Assembly: GCA_020555605.1 (NCBI GenBank)
Contig: JAJCJC010000009.1
Coordinates: 1 to 64,000 of the forward strand
Reading direction: 5' to 3'
Source: a bacterium 210917-SL.2.15
Lineage (GTDB): Bacteria; Bacillota; Clostridia; Oscillospirales; Oscillospiraceae
Length of the DNA: 64,000 nucleotides
Positions 17,382 to 27,000 of the stretch are shown piece after piece. The stretch's first letter is position 1, and every line of letters begins with the position of its first letter. The notes beneath the pieces are model-generated. The model was not told the DNA's origin and made no database searches. It was given only the letters and a program-made list of their open reading frames with translations. A program made the translations under genes and the position numbers.

Positions 17382-17713
17382 GTGGTCAGGAATCTGCCGG
17401 AGGGGACGCCCTGGCGGCAGATCATGGCGCTGGCCCTGCCGCTGCTGCTGGGCAATGTGTTTCAGGCGTCCTATAACCTGGTGGACACGATGATCGTGGG
17501 CCGCTCTGTGGGGTCGGGATCTCTGGCCGGGGTGGGGGTAGCCTCGCCGGTCTTCCATTTTGTCAACGCGCTGCTCATTGGGCTTTCCATGGGATCTTCC
17601 ATTGTGGTGTCCCAGCTGTTCGGTGCCGGCCGGGAAAAGGAGCTGCCTACGGCGGTGTCCACCATGGTGTGGACCTCCCTGGCCATGGCCGCCGTGCTCG
17701 CGCTTGTCGGGCA
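17382..17713 (+). pseudogene. N-terminal piece of a MATE efflux pump
   Basis: From a GTG (17382) with an AAGGAAGG site, about 110 residues show the MATE start: LALPLLLGNVFQASYNLVDT, then GVGVASPVFHFVNALLIG and SSIVVSQLFGAG. The frame loses MATE character after VLALVGQL (near 17713), where it joins an iron-sulfur protein in another frame. Full MATE pumps have about 450 residues and 12 helices. Confidence 0.75.
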
Positions 17714-18102
17714 GCTGCCGCATCCGGATCGATTTGGGCACCCGCTCCATGATTCACCGGGTTCTGGCCTGCCAGCAGTGCAACGACCACCCTTGCTACG
17801 ACGCCTGCCCCAAAAAGGACGAGGCCATAAAAATCGACGAAAACGGTATCATTTATATCGACGAGGCATTCTGCATTGGCTGCGGACTGTGCGCCAGGCA
17901 CTGCAAATTCCAGCCCAGCCGCATCTCAATGAAGCGGGACAAGATGCGCAAAGCGTGGAAAGCGGTCAAATGCGACCTGTGCCGGGGCAATCCCGAAGGC
18001 CCGCAGTGCATCAAATGGTGCCCCGTGCGCCGTATCGGCCTGAGCCGGGATTCCCTGTTCGCCGAGGACGGCGTCCGGCCGGCAGAGCTGGACGCGGAAT
18101 AA
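17714..18102 (+). pseudogene. 4Fe-4S ferredoxin-like protein, N-terminus lost
   Basis: It reads LACQQCNDHPCYDACPKKD, then FCIGCGLCARHCKF, then KCDLCRGNPEGPQCIKWCP: three cysteine clusters of the ferredoxin that donates to or accepts from aldehyde:ferredoxin oxidoreductases. The beginning is missing where it joins the MATE piece. It lies 18 bases before the AOR fragment, as expected of the partner electron carrier. Confidence 0.75.
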
Positions 18103-18120
18103 GGAAAGGGGGACAACCAT

Positions 18121-19050
18121 ATGCTGAATTATAAGATTGCCGATCTCCCGAAAAACCCGGAAAACACCCAAAAACTCTATGGCTACTGCGGGAAAATTGC
18201 CCGCATCAACCTGACCACCAAAGAGGTTTCCACTCTGAGCACCGATCAGTATGTGCCCAAATATGTGGGCGGACGCATGCTGATCCACCGCATCTTCTGG
18301 GATGAGGTGGCCCCGGGCACCGGCGCGTTCGACGAGGGGAACAAGTTTATTTATATGAACGGTCCCACCACCGGCACCGGTATCCCCGCCGGCGGCCGCA
18401 GTGCCGCCTGCGCCATTGGGCCAAGTGTGCTGCCCGGGCAGTTTACCTTCGGCAACATCGGCGGCTGGTTTGCCACGGAGCTGAAATACGCCGGTTACGA
18501 CGGATTTATCATTGAGGGTAAGTCGAAGGAGCACGTGTATATCAAAATTGAGGATGACAAGATCGAGATTCTGCCTGCCGACGACCTGTGGGGCATGCGT
18601 GTCCACCAGACTCAGAAAGCCCTGGAGGACAAATACGGCCATGCGTTCAAGAGCATGGTCATCGGTCCCGCCGGCGAAAATCTGGTGCGCATCGCCTCCA
18701 TCACCACCAGTAATGACTGCGCCTTTGCCAAGGGCGGCTTCGGCGCGGTGTGGGGCAGCAAGGGGCTGAAAGCCGTCACGGTCCACGGCACCGGCATGGT
18801 GGCGCCGGCGGACCTTGAAAAGCTCAAATACCTGCGCCTGAACATGAATCACCCCAGCATGCGCCCCTCGCCCATCCTGCATCTGGATCAGCTGGGCGTG
18901 CCGGGAGGCGAATTCGAGGTGAAATATGACCGCGGCAACGTGGCCTGCAGCCCGGGGTGCAACCAGCGCTGCAACGCTCTGTTGATGAACGGCCCCAGCG
19001 CTTTCGAGGATGAGCCAGTCAACCACATTGAAAAATGGTTTTGGAAATAG
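18121..19050 (+). pseudogene. Aldehyde:ferredoxin oxidoreductase, N-terminal half only
   Basis: 309 residues match the N-terminal domain of tungsten-pterin AOR enzymes (GYCGKIARINLTTKEVS, then YVGGRMLIHRIFWDE, NGPTTGTGIPAGGR, CAFAKGGFGAVWGSKGLKA). Family members have about 600-700 residues; the cofactor-binding second half, with the [4Fe-4S] cysteines and the pterin motifs, is absent. The stop follows HIEKWFWK. Folding alone is unlikely to give activity, so I call it a truncated gene. Confidence 0.8.
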
Positions 19051-19227
19051 AAAAAGAGCGCAAAAAATACACGCGGGGGCGTGCCCTATGCGTGTTGTTC
19101 TCCCACGCACCGGCGCGGGTCGTTTCCAAGGATACCGGTTAGGTGCTTTGCGATTTTTCGTTCCCGGTCAGTATATCATAAAACAAGAAAGGATGTAAGC
19201 AGAAGCGCCAAAAACTGTGCAAAACGC

Positions 19228-19256
19228 GCATGCACCCGCGGCTGGCGGGTGCATGC
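19228..19256 (-). terminator. Terminator of the SDR gene
   Basis: A 12-bp stem (GCATGCACCCGC with its complement), with TTTT a few bases further on the minus strand. Confidence 0.6.
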
Positions 19257-19264
19257 GGCATTTG

Positions 19265-20005
19265 TTACAGGGTGAAGCCGCCGTCGGCCGTCAAAACCTG
19301 GCCGGTGATGAAATCGGAATCGGCAACAGCCAGGAAGCGGACGACTTTGGCTATGTCCTCCGCAGTGCCGATACGGCCCATGGGCGTTTCCTGCGCCAGG
19401 GAAGCGACAGCCTCTTTGCCCAGAGCGCGGAGCATGTCCGAATCGATACAGCCCGGCGCCACCGCATTGACCCGGATGCCGGAGGGGGCCAGTTCAGCGG
19501 CCAGCGATTTGGTCAGGCCTACCAACGCGGCTTTCGTGGCGGCGTAAGCCACTTCGCAGGAGGCGCCGTGGAGGCCCCAGATGGAGGTGACATTGATGAT
19601 GTTCCCTTCTTTTTCATGGAGCATCCGGGGGAGCACAGCTTGGATACAGTGATAGGCTCCGTCTACATTCACGGTGAACAGGCGGCGCCAGGCTTCATAA
19701 TCTGTGTCCTGAAACAGGCCGGTCCAGGAAAGACCAGCGTTGTTGACCAGCAGCGACACCGGGCCGAGGCGGTCTTCCACGTCGGCCACCATGGAGCGTA
19801 CGGCCTGTGCATCGGCGACGTCGGCCTGCACGGCAATGGCCCTTCGGCCCAGAATAATGATGTTTGAGGCGATTTCTTCGGCGCCTGCGGCACTGGTGCG
19901 GTAATTTACTGCGACGTCCCAGCCTGCTCCGGCCAGCTTCAGGGCGATTGCCCGGCCGATGCCCCGACCGGCTCCCGTTACCAGCGCCACGCGATTCATG
20001 GACAT
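19265..20005 (-). CDS. Short-chain dehydrogenase/reductase (FabG-like)
   Basis: 246 residues, intact. NAD(P) motif TGAGRGIGRA (10-19), NNAG further on, catalytic Ser (NVTS) with the YAATK pair, and C-terminal TGQVLTADGG. It resembles 3-oxoacyl-ACP reductases but stands alone, not in a fatty-acid operon, so its substrate cannot be named. Divergent from the sulfate transporter. Confidence 0.85.
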   Translation of the reverse strand: MSMNRVALVTGAGRGIGRAIALKLAGAGWDVAVNYRTSAAGAEEIASNIIILGRRAIAVQADVADAQAVRSMVADVEDRLGPVSLLVNNAGLSWTGLFQDTDYEAWRRLFTVNVDGAYHCIQAVLPRMLHEKEGNIINVTSIWGLHGASCEVAYAATKAALVGLTKSLAAELAPSGIRVNAVAPGCIDSDMLRALGKEAVASLAQETPMGRIGTAEDIAKVVRFLAVADSDFITGQVLTADGGFTL

Positions 20006-20044
20006 TTGTTCCGTTCCTCCTTCCGTATCCGGCGCAACAGGGAC

Positions 20045-20073
20045 TTGCCTTTCCGACGCCAGACGGGTATAAT
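20045..20073 (+). promoter_or_regulatory. Promoter of the sulfate transport operon
   Basis: TTGCCT (20045-20050), 17 bp, TATAAT (20068-20073). It leaves a 5' leader of about 105 bases with no riboswitch recognised. Confidence 0.65.
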
Positions 20074-20184
20074 ATAAAGAATTCCAACGAAAAACAACGT
20101 GGGTTTCCCGCGGCAGGTTCTTTTATTTCAGTATAGCAGACACCGAAGAAAAAGCAATGGAAAAAGAAACGGAGGGCACGGGGA

Positions 20185-21204
20185 GTGAGAGAGAAAAGAG
20201 GCGCCTGCGTGGCGCTGCTGCTGAGCTTAGCTCTGTTGGCAGGCTGCGCCAAGCTGGGCGAGCCGGAGCTGATCAACGTGTCTTATGACCCGACTAGAGA
20301 ATTTTATGAGGAATACAACGCCCTGTTTACCGAGCACTGGCGGCAGGAGACGGGAAAACACCTGGAGATCATCCAGTCCCACGGCGGCAGCGGCGCCCAG
20401 GCGCTGTCCGTGTCCCAAGGGCTGCCGGCGGACGTGGTGACACTGGCGCTGGAAGCCGACGTGCAGGCTATTGCTGACGAAGGACTCATCGACGAAGGCT
20501 GGATCGACGAATTCCCCAACGATTCCTCCCCTTATACCTCTACAATTGTTTTTCTGGTGCGCAAAGGCAATCCCAAGAATATTGAGGACTGGGACGACCT
20601 GGTGCGCTCGGATGTGGGCGTGATCACGCCCAATCCCAAGACGTCCGGCGGCGCTCGGTGGAATTTCTTGGCTGCCTGGGCCTGGGCGCAGCAGGAATAC
20701 GGCGGTAGCGAGGCGCGGGTGAAGGAGTATATCGAAGCGCTGTATCAGAATGTGTTGGTGCTGGATTCCGGCGCCCGGGGAGCAACCACGTCCTTTGTGG
20801 AGAACGGGCAGGGCGACGTGCTGCTGACCTGGGAAAATGAAGGATACCTCGCCATGGAGGAATACCCCGGCGAATATGAACTGGTTACGCCCTCGGTTAG
20901 TATCCTTTGCCAGCCCTCGGTGGCGGTGGTGGATGAGGTGACGCGGGTGAACGGCACGGCGAAGCTGGCCACAGAATACCTCAATTACCTTTATTCCGAT
21001 GAAGCACAGCGTCTGGCGGCGGAGTATTACTACCGGCCCAGCAACTCTGCGATTCTGGCTGAGTACGGCGACCGCTTTGACCTGAATGTGGAGTTGGTTA
21101 CCATTGATGATTTCGGGGGCTGGACGGAAGCCCAGTCAAAGTTCTTTGCCGAGGGCGGTGTGTTTGATATGATCTACGAGAACATGGAGCCCGGGGAAGA
21201 TTGA
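20185..21204 (+). CDS. cysP: Sulfate/thiosulfate ABC transporter, substrate-binding lipoprotein
   Basis: 339 residues, GTG start after GGAGG. The lipobox LLAGC places the lipidated cysteine at C21. The mature part is a sulfate-binding protein (ISVSYDP-like start, SHGGSGAQA, PADVVTLALEADV, NPKTSGGARWNFLAAW, GDVLLTWENE). It captures sulfate or thiosulfate outside the membrane and hands it to the two permeases that follow. Molybdate or tungstate cannot be excluded, but the close family is Sbp/CysP. Confidence 0.9.
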   Translation: MREKRGACVALLLSLALLAGCAKLGEPELINVSYDPTREFYEEYNALFTEHWRQETGKHLEIIQSHGGSGAQALSVSQGLPADVVTLALEADVQAIADEGLIDEGWIDEFPNDSSPYTSTIVFLVRKGNPKNIEDWDDLVRSDVGVITPNPKTSGGARWNFLAAWAWAQQEYGGSEARVKEYIEALYQNVLVLDSGARGATTSFVENGQGDVLLTWENEGYLAMEEYPGEYELVTPSVSILCQPSVAVVDEVTRVNGTAKLATEYLNYLYSDEAQRLAAEYYYRPSNSAILAEYGDRFDLNVELVTIDDFGGWTEAQSKFFAEGGVFDMIYENMEPGED

Positions 21205-21221
21205 GCGGAAAAGGGAGGTGA

Positions 21222-22118
21222 GTGGCGTTGCAGGATGTGCAGAAGTGGTCAAAATCGCCGTTTGTTGCGCCGGACGGCACACGGAAATTCAACACGGCCA
21301 CCTCGGTGATCCCGGGGTTTGGTCTGAGCATCGGCGTCACGCTGAGTATGCTGAGCCTGATCGTGCTGATCCCGCTGGCTTCGATTTTCTGGAGCAGTGC
21401 GGAGCTGACTATGGCGGATTTTTTTGCCACGATCACCCGGCGGCGCGTCCTGATGAGCTTTGCCGTGAGCCTGGAAACGGCGCTGCTGGCGTCTCTCATC
21501 AACATGGTGATGGGCCTGATCATGGCCTGGGTACTGGTGCGTTATCAATTTCCGGGCAAACGCCTGCTGGATGGCATGATTGAACTGCCCTTCGCCCTGC
21601 CGACTGTGGTGGCCGGCATGGCCCTCACATCGCTGACAGCCAATACGGGCCTGATCGGCGGCTTTTTCGAGTCCATCGGTATCCCGGCCCCGGCTTATAC
21701 CCGCGCGGGCATCGTCATTGCCATGATCTTTGTGGGCATCCCCTTTGTGGTGCGTTCCATTCAGCCGGTGCTGGAGAAAGTGGACCGGCAGATGGAGGAG
21801 GCGGCCTTTATCATGGGGGCCACTCCGGCCACCATTTTCCGTCGCATTATTTTTCCGGAGATCCGGCCCGCCATGCTGACGGGATTCGGCCTGGCCTTTG
21901 CCCGCAGTATGGGCGAATACGGCAGCGTAGTATTCATCGCGGGTAACAAGCCCTATGAAACGGAGATTGCGCCGCTGCTGATCATGTCGGAGCTTCAGGA
22001 ATACGATTACACTTCGGCCACGGCCATTGCGCTGGGGATGCTGATCATCGCGTTCCTGGTGCTGTTTCTGATGAATTTGGTTCAGGGCCGTGCCGCCAAA
22101 CGTGCGGGTGAACGCTGA
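21222..22118 (+). CDS. cysT: Sulfate ABC transporter permease CysT
   Basis: About 298 residues with six membrane helices. The EAA loop (EEAAFIMGATPATIFRRIIFP) contacts the ATPase. Two starts are possible: GTG at 21222 is only four bases from the GGGAGG site, while TTG at 21228 has better spacing. Second gene of the four-gene operon. Confidence 0.9.
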   Translation: MALQDVQKWSKSPFVAPDGTRKFNTATSVIPGFGLSIGVTLSMLSLIVLIPLASIFWSSAELTMADFFATITRRRVLMSFAVSLETALLASLINMVMGLIMAWVLVRYQFPGKRLLDGMIELPFALPTVVAGMALTSLTANTGLIGGFFESIGIPAPAYTRAGIVIAMIFVGIPFVVRSIQPVLEKVDRQMEEAAFIMGATPATIFRRIIFPEIRPAMLTGFGLAFARSMGEYGSVVFIAGNKPYETEIAPLLIMSELQEYDYTSATAIALGMLIIAFLVLFLMNLVQGRAAKRAGER

Positions 22119-22135
22119 AGGAGAGGGGAAGCACC

Positions 22136-22954
22136 ATGCAGAAACAAAGAAAATGGATCCCCCGGCTGCTGATCGGTGTGACTGTGGCGTTTTTGGCGCT
22201 GTTTTTGGTGGTGCCACTGGTTTTTGTGCTGGTGCAGGCTTTCAGTAAGGGCTTGAGCGTGTATCTGGAGTCCAGTACCGACACGTATGCGCTGCAGGCG
22301 CTGGTGCTGACGATGATCACGGTGCTGGTTGCGGTGGCGGTGAACACGATCTTCGGCCTGTTCGCCGCTTGGAGCCTGACGCGCTACCGCTTTTTCGGCC
22401 GCCGTATTTTGAATACGTTTATCGACCTGCCTCTGTCGGTGTCTCCGGTTATTGCGGGATTGATTTTTATTTTGACCTTCGGGCGTTCCAGCCCGATCTA
22501 CCCGTTGCTGACGGAGGCCGGCATCCGTGTGGTTTACGCGATTCCCGGCATCTTGCTGGCCACGATTTTTGTCACCTTTCCCTATGTCTCCCGGGAAATC
22601 ATTCCCATTTTGGAAGCCCGGGGCACCGATGAGGAAGAGGCTGCGGCGCTGATGGGCGCCAGCGGGCGCACGATTTTTCGCCGCATTACGTTTCCTCATA
22701 TCAAATGGGCGCTGCTGTACGGGGTGGTGCTGTGCGCGGCCCGGGCGCTGGGAGAATTCGGCGCGGTGTCGGTGCTGTCAGGGCGTTTACGGGGACGGAC
22801 GCTGACCCTGCCGCTGTATATTGAGTCTTTGTATCAGGAATACAGCTATGCGCCGGCCTTTGCCGTGTCCTCTATCCTGGTGGTGATCGCTATCGTCATT
22901 CTGGTGGTGCGGGCTGTGATCGAATACAAGGGCGACAAACGGGGTGACATGTGA
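22136..22954 (+). CDS. cysW: Sulfate ABC transporter permease CysW
   Basis: 272 residues, six membrane helices, EAA loop [19 protein letters not shown]. Pairs with CysT to form the channel. Its stop overlaps the cysA start (TGATG). Confidence 0.9.
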   Translation: MQKQRKWIPRLLIGVTVAFLALFLVVPLVFVLVQAFSKGLSVYLESSTDTYALQALVLTMITVLVAVAVNTIFGLFAAWSLTRYRFFGRRILNTFIDLPLSVSPVIAGLIFILTFGRSSPIYPLLTEAGIRVVYAIPGILLATIFVTFPYVSREIIPILEARGTDEEEAAALMGASGRTIFRRITFPHIKWALLYGVVLCAARALGEFGAVSVLSGRLRGRTLTLPLYIESLYQEYSYAPAFAVSSILVVIAIVILVVRAVIEYKGDKRGDM

Positions 22955-23994
22955 TGTATGTAGAACTGAAAAACGTCGTAAAAACTTATGATGCCTATCC
23001 GGCGGCGGATCACATTGATCTGGCTATTGAGGAGGGGCGGCTGGTGGCGCTGCTGGGACCTTCCGGCAGCGGAAAGACCACAATTCTGCGTATGATTGCA
23101 GGGCTGGAACATCAGGATTCCGGGGACATTATCATCGATGGGCGGGTCGTCAACGATGTGCCGGGTAGCCAACGCGGCATCGGATTCGTGTTTCAGAATT
23201 ATGCGCTATTCAAATACATGACAGTCTATGACAACATTGCGTTCGGGCTGGAGATCCAGAAACGGGACAAGCGGTATATTCAGAAGCGTGTAGAGGAACT
23301 GCTCAGCCTGACCAACTTGGAGGGGCTTGGAAAGCGCTATCCCAATCAACTCTCTGGCGGCCAGCGTCAGCGGGTGGCTTTTGCCCGCGCTATTGCGCCC
23401 AGTCCGCGCCTGCTGTTGCTGGACGAACCGTTTGCCGCCATTGATGCCAAGGTGCGGAAAGATTTGCGTGCCTGGCTGCGCCATACCATTTCCCGCTTGG
23501 GTGTCACCAGCATTTTTGTGACGCACGATCAGGAGGAAGCTATCGAAGTAGCCGATGAGATCGTGGTCACCAATAAAGGGCGCATCGAACAGGTGGGGAC
23601 CCCGGTGGAGATCTGTATGAACCCCAAAACGCCTTTTGTGGCGCAGTTTATTGGCCGGGGCACAGTGGTGAGCGATATCCGTGTATTCTCCGGCTTTGCC
23701 CGTGCACCCGTAGGGCACGCCATTGTACAGCCGGAATTTGTACATGTCTTTTCCTGCGGAGAAGCGTCCGGTCAGAGGGAAGAGCTTTTGATTCCGGGTG
23801 TGGTGCAGGAGGTATCGTTCCGCGGCGCACTGTATGAACTGCAGATTGCGGCTTGCGGGGAAACGCTGAGTGCGTTCCGCTCGTTTGAGGCGCCGCCGTT
23901 GTCGCCCGGAGATTCGGTGCTGTTTTATATTTCCCGTGCCCAGGGAATGGAAGGTGAGGAAACGCTTTCATTGAATAATGAGCGGCTTGCATGA
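22954..23994 (+). CDS. cysA: Sulfate ABC transporter ATP-binding protein
   Basis: 346 residues. Walker A GPSGSGKT (35-42), signature [15 protein letters not shown], Walker [13 protein letters not shown], switch histidine VTHDQEEA. The C-terminal TOBE-like regulatory domain (from about 240) is shorter than usual. The ATG at 22954 overlaps the cysW stop; a GTG one codon upstream is also in frame. Confidence 0.9.
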   Translation: MYVELKNVVKTYDAYPAADHIDLAIEEGRLVALLGPSGSGKTTILRMIAGLEHQDSGDIIIDGRVVNDVPGSQRGIGFVFQNYALFKYMTVYDNIAFGLEIQKRDKRYIQKRVEELLSLTNLEGLGKRYPNQLSGGQRQRVAFARAIAPSPRLLLLDEPFAAIDAKVRKDLRAWLRHTISRLGVTSIFVTHDQEEAIEVADEIVVTNKGRIEQVGTPVEICMNPKTPFVAQFIGRGTVVSDIRVFSGFARAPVGHAIVQPEFVHVFSCGEASGQREELLIPGVVQEVSFRGALYELQIAACGETLSAFRSFEAPPLSPGDSVLFYISRAQGMEGEETLSLNNERLA

Positions 23995-24011
23995 GATGCA
24001 AAAGTACCCCC

Positions 24012-24275
24012 GGACAATTGAGTTGCCCCAGATTGTGCGGACAGTACAAAAAGCCCTTGGTAGGAATGTAGGAAATATCTGTTACCCATTTCCGGATTGG
24101 CCTGTCTCCCTCCAGCCCCAGGCTTTCCGCAACTTCCCGCTGGCTCATACCGCTTTCTAACATTTTCTTGATTTCCGGCAGAAGCCCCTGCATTTTTTGA
24201 TATCTTTTTGGCATATGAAATCCCCCCTGATGTAGTTTTATTTTCCTACATCAAGGGGGACTTTGTCTATTGTCC
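24012..24275 (-). mobile_element. 264-bp internally deleted IS3-family remnant
   Basis: The ends begin GGACAATTGAGTTGCCCC (24012) and, read inward from 24275, GGACAATAGACAAAGTCCCC, an imperfect inverted repeat. Between them, on the minus strand from 24214, an OrfA start (LESGMSQREVAESLGL, a helix-turn-helix) is joined directly to the first-aspartate motif of the OrfB integrase core (KWVTDISYIPTKGF). Most of OrfA and OrfB is deleted. A hairpin (CTGATGTAG/CTACATCA) lies near the right end. Confidence 0.7.
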
Positions 24276-24311
24276 TTTTTTAATGGACCGGTTCAAAGCA
24301 CGGGCCAGGGT

Positions 24312-24740
24312 TTATCCCAGAAGAAAAGCGATGGCCATGCCGAGCAAGCTGCCGAAAAGGACTTGGAGCGGCGTGTGACCCAGCACTTCTTTCATTTTGC
24401 GGTCGGGAGCGGCGTCGCTGTTGACCAGTTCCCACAGTTCGTTGAGGGCTTGGGCGTGTTTGCCTGCTTCCAAACGAATCCCCATCGCGTCGTGCATAAC
24501 GACTATAGCCAGAATCACGGAAACCGCAAATACCGGAGAGTTGATACCATATTCCAGGCCTGCCGTGACCGTCAGAGCTGTAACGGTGGCGGAATGGCCG
24601 CTGGGCATGCCTCCGTCTGCAAGAAATTGCCGGAGCGTAAGTGTGTGGGTCAGAATGCAGCAGATGATCCCTTTGAGGCATTGCGCTGTCACCCAGGCGA
24701 TCAAGGCGTTGATCAGCAGATGGTTTTCCAGCAATTCCAT
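24312..24740 (-). CDS. Divergent PAP2 family protein (DUF212/YuiD)
   Basis: 142 residues, about four membrane helices. Contains GGMPSGHSATVTALT (44-58) and VVMHDAMGIRLEAGKHA, the two conserved blocks of DUF212, which resemble the phosphatase motifs of PAP2 (phosphatidic acid phosphatase) enzymes. The physiological substrate is unknown; lipid or polyprenyl phosphates are the usual guess. It stands alone between the IS remnant and the van cluster. Confidence 0.85.
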   Translation of the reverse strand: MELLENHLLINALIAWVTAQCLKGIICCILTHTLTLRQFLADGGMPSGHSATVTALTVTAGLEYGINSPVFAVSVILAIVVMHDAMGIRLEAGKHAQALNELWELVNSDAAPDRKMKEVLGHTPLQVLFGSLLGMAIAFLLG

Positions 24741-25017
24741 AAGGAGGCCCCCCAGACATATCGTTTGGGCCGCTGGCCCCCACAGGCGGCAGCGGCTTTT
24801 TCCATTTTTCTTTCTTTTATGATAAAGCATCCGCATAGGAAGTGTCAACCATAAATACTTCCGTCGGGTACAAAAGGCGCTGGGAAACGTTTTCCCAAAA
24901 GAAGTGAAGACGCGAGCAGGCAAACTGCTGGATTTGTGCATGAGCTGTGCGCAGCACAGAACTCATTGACGAAGGGGGGAGATGCAGGAGCGGCCCGGCG
25001 CACCCGATACCGACCGC

Positions 25018-25051
25018 AAAAGGCAGACGGCTGAAGGCCGCCTGCCTTTTT
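25018..25051. terminator. Bidirectional hairpin terminator before the van cluster
   Basis: AAAAGGCAG.CGG pairs with CCG.CTGCCTTTTT (25018-25030 with 25038-25050), with A and T runs on both sides. No plus-strand gene precedes it, so it may isolate the van promoter from read-through or be left from a lost gene. Confidence 0.55.
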
Positions 25052-25063
25052 GCGCGAAAGCGG

Positions 25064-25124
25064 TTGACAGAAGGGGGAAGTGATACTATATTGCATGTAC
25101 TAATATATATAATACAGTTAGTAC
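25064..25124 (+). promoter_or_regulatory. Promoter of the van-like cluster with a downstream inverted repeat
   Basis: TTGACA (25064-25069), 17 bp, TATATT (25087-25092). Just after it GTACTAA (25097-25103) pairs with TTAGTAC (25118-25124), a possible operator across the transcription start; AGTAC recurs near 25129. Known vanG clusters are switched on by VanRS, which are not in the window. The 5' leader is about 105 bases. Confidence 0.55.
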
Positions 25125-25207
25125 ACATAGTACAAAAACCTGTACGTGCGGCGATGGGAAATGGCATATTGCCGCGCAAGCGGGACAATTGGAAGGAGCG
25201 TTTTTTT

Positions 25208-26254
25208 ATGGACAAGCGTACCGTTGCCGTCCTTTTTGGCGGCTGCTCTTCGGAGTACAGCGTATCTCTGGCATCTGCCCAGGCGGTGGTGCAGCATATG
25301 GATCGGGAGCGCTATACGCCTGTGCTGATCGGTATTTCGCGCAGCGGGGCATGGCTGCATTACACTGGCCCTGTGGAACGTATGGCGGAAGATACTTGGA
25401 ACGACCCGCGTTGGTGCGCCCCTGCGGTCGTATCGCTTGACCGCGGCGATCAAACGCTGCTGGTGCGCAGGGGAGAGCAGATTGAGCGTATCCATCTGGA
25501 CGCAGCTTTCCCCGTACTACATGGCAAGAACGGGGAAGACGGCACGGTGCAGGGTGTGTTTGAACTGGCAGGCATTCCGCTGGTGGGCTGCGGCTTGCTT
25601 GCTTCCGCGCTGTGTATGGACAAGGACCGCGCTCATAAACTGGCTGCTGTGGCCGGAGTGAGCGTGCCGAACTCCTATGTGCTGGGCCGGGGCGAAGCGG
25701 GAGAAGCGGCGAGCCGGGCCGAGGCGCTGGGCTACCCAATTTTTGTCAAGCCCGTCAAAGCCGGCTCTTCCTATGGCGTAACCAAGGTGACAGAGCGCGG
25801 GCAGCTTGCTGCGGCAGTGGAACTGGCGTTTTCTCATGACGACGCTGTGCTTCTGGAAGAATGTATTTCCGGCTTTGAGGTGGGCTGTGCCGTGCTGGGC
25901 AACGACGTGCTGACCGTGGGCGCAGTTGATGAGATCGAACTGCAGAGCGGCTTTTTTGATTATACCGAAAAGTATACGCTGAAAACGGCGCAGATTCATG
26001 TGCCGGCCCGTATCCGGCCGGAGCAGAGCGCCCAGATCCAGGAGACGGCTCGAACCGTGTACCGCGCTTTGGGTTGCCGCGGCTTTGCGCGGGTCGATCT
26101 GTTTTTGGATGCGCAGGGGCGGATCGTGTTCAACGAAGTGAACACCATTCCTGGCTTTACGGCCCACAGCCGGTATCCCAGCATGATGAAGGCGGCAGGG
26201 CTGTCGCTGCAGGAGGTTCTTACTGCGGTGATTGAACTGGCGGTGGAACCATGA
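25208..26254 (+). CDS. vanG: VanG-type D-alanine--D-serine (or D-alanine) ligase
   Basis: 348 residues of the D-Ala-D-X ligase family: N-terminal VAVLFGGCSSEYSVSL, HGKNGEDGTVQGVFEL, GCGLLASALCMDKDRAHK, and SGFFDYTEKYTLK in the omega-loop region, which is the VanG form rather than the housekeeping Ddl form. D-Ala-D-Ser ends lower vancomycin affinity. The specificity is inferred from resemblance to VanG as I remember it and from the neighbouring vanXY and vanT genes. Whether resistance is expressed cannot be told. GGAAGGAG site upstream. Confidence 0.85.
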   Translation: MDKRTVAVLFGGCSSEYSVSLASAQAVVQHMDRERYTPVLIGISRSGAWLHYTGPVERMAEDTWNDPRWCAPAVVSLDRGDQTLLVRRGEQIERIHLDAAFPVLHGKNGEDGTVQGVFELAGIPLVGCGLLASALCMDKDRAHKLAAVAGVSVPNSYVLGRGEAGEAASRAEALGYPIFVKPVKAGSSYGVTKVTERGQLAAAVELAFSHDDAVLLEECISGFEVGCAVLGNDVLTVGAVDEIELQSGFFDYTEKYTLKTAQIHVPARIRPEQSAQIQETARTVYRALGCRGFARVDLFLDAQGRIVFNEVNTIPGFTAHSRYPSMMKAAGLSLQEVLTAVIELAVEP

Positions 26255-26996
26255 CGGAGCGAAGGCTGGAGCGCAGCGCCGTCCACCGGGGCGATCTGAT
26301 TCTGGTCAATGCGCAGCTGCCTTTTGCCGGGCCGGAGGAGCAGGATAGGGTTCGCTTGGATGCAAATGTAATGCTGGCGCGCCGGGCGGCGGAGCCGCTG
26401 CGCCGCCTGGTGCGGGCGTTGGGCGGCTGGTCCGTGCTGGTGCCTGTCAGCGGATGGCGCTCGCAGCGGGAGCAGCAGGAGATTTACGAGAGTTCCCTGC
26501 GCCAGAACGGGCGTGCTTTTACCGAGCCGTTCGTGGCCCTCCCCGGACACAGTGAGCATCAGACGGGACTGGCCATTGACCTGGGACAGGCAGGGCCTGA
26601 TCTGGATTTTATTTGCCCGGACTTCCCCTATTGCGGTATTTGTCAGAAATTTCGCCGCCGGGCGGCGGATTATGGATTTGTGGAACGGTATCGGGCCGGA
26701 AAAGAATCCGTGACCGGCATTGCCCATGAGCCATGGCATTTTCGTTATGTGGGCCGGCCCATGCGGCGATTATGACACAGCGGGATCTGGTGTTGGAGGA
26801 GTATCACATTTTCCTCAAAGAGTTCCCACTGGGCGGCACTCCTCTGTGCTGGAAAGAGGGCAAAGGCGTTTGGAAAATCGTTTTTGTTCCGCTTCAGGGC
26901 GCGCAGACCTGCATCCCGTGGGGCGGAACCGGTTCTTGGGCTGTGTCCGGAAACAATGAAGACGGGTTTATCCTTACGTTATGGAAGGAGCAATGA
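26251..26996 (+). pseudogene. vanXY: VanXY D,D-peptidase, C-terminal part frameshifted
   Basis: The first frame (26251-26775) gives 174 residues with the complete M15/VanY zinc peptidase core: SGWRS (67-71), SEHQTGLAIDL (101-111; H103 and D110) and AHEPWHFRYVG (158-168; H163). At 26758-26760 a C is missing from a C run. The other frame continues HAAIMTQRDLVLEEY to 26996, where it ends in a SGNNEDGFILTLW tail as in longer VanXY of the G type. The stop-shortened protein keeps all catalytic residues, so it may still cut D-Ala-D-Ala. Its ATG overlaps the vanG stop. Confidence 0.75.
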
Positions 26997-27000
26997 GAGC

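Noticed and set aside
17295..18134. A single 279-residue protein joining MATE and downstream DNA
   Set aside because: After about residue 140 the frame is Pro/Arg nonsense opposite the clear ferredoxin frame; it is a junction artefact, not a fusion protein.
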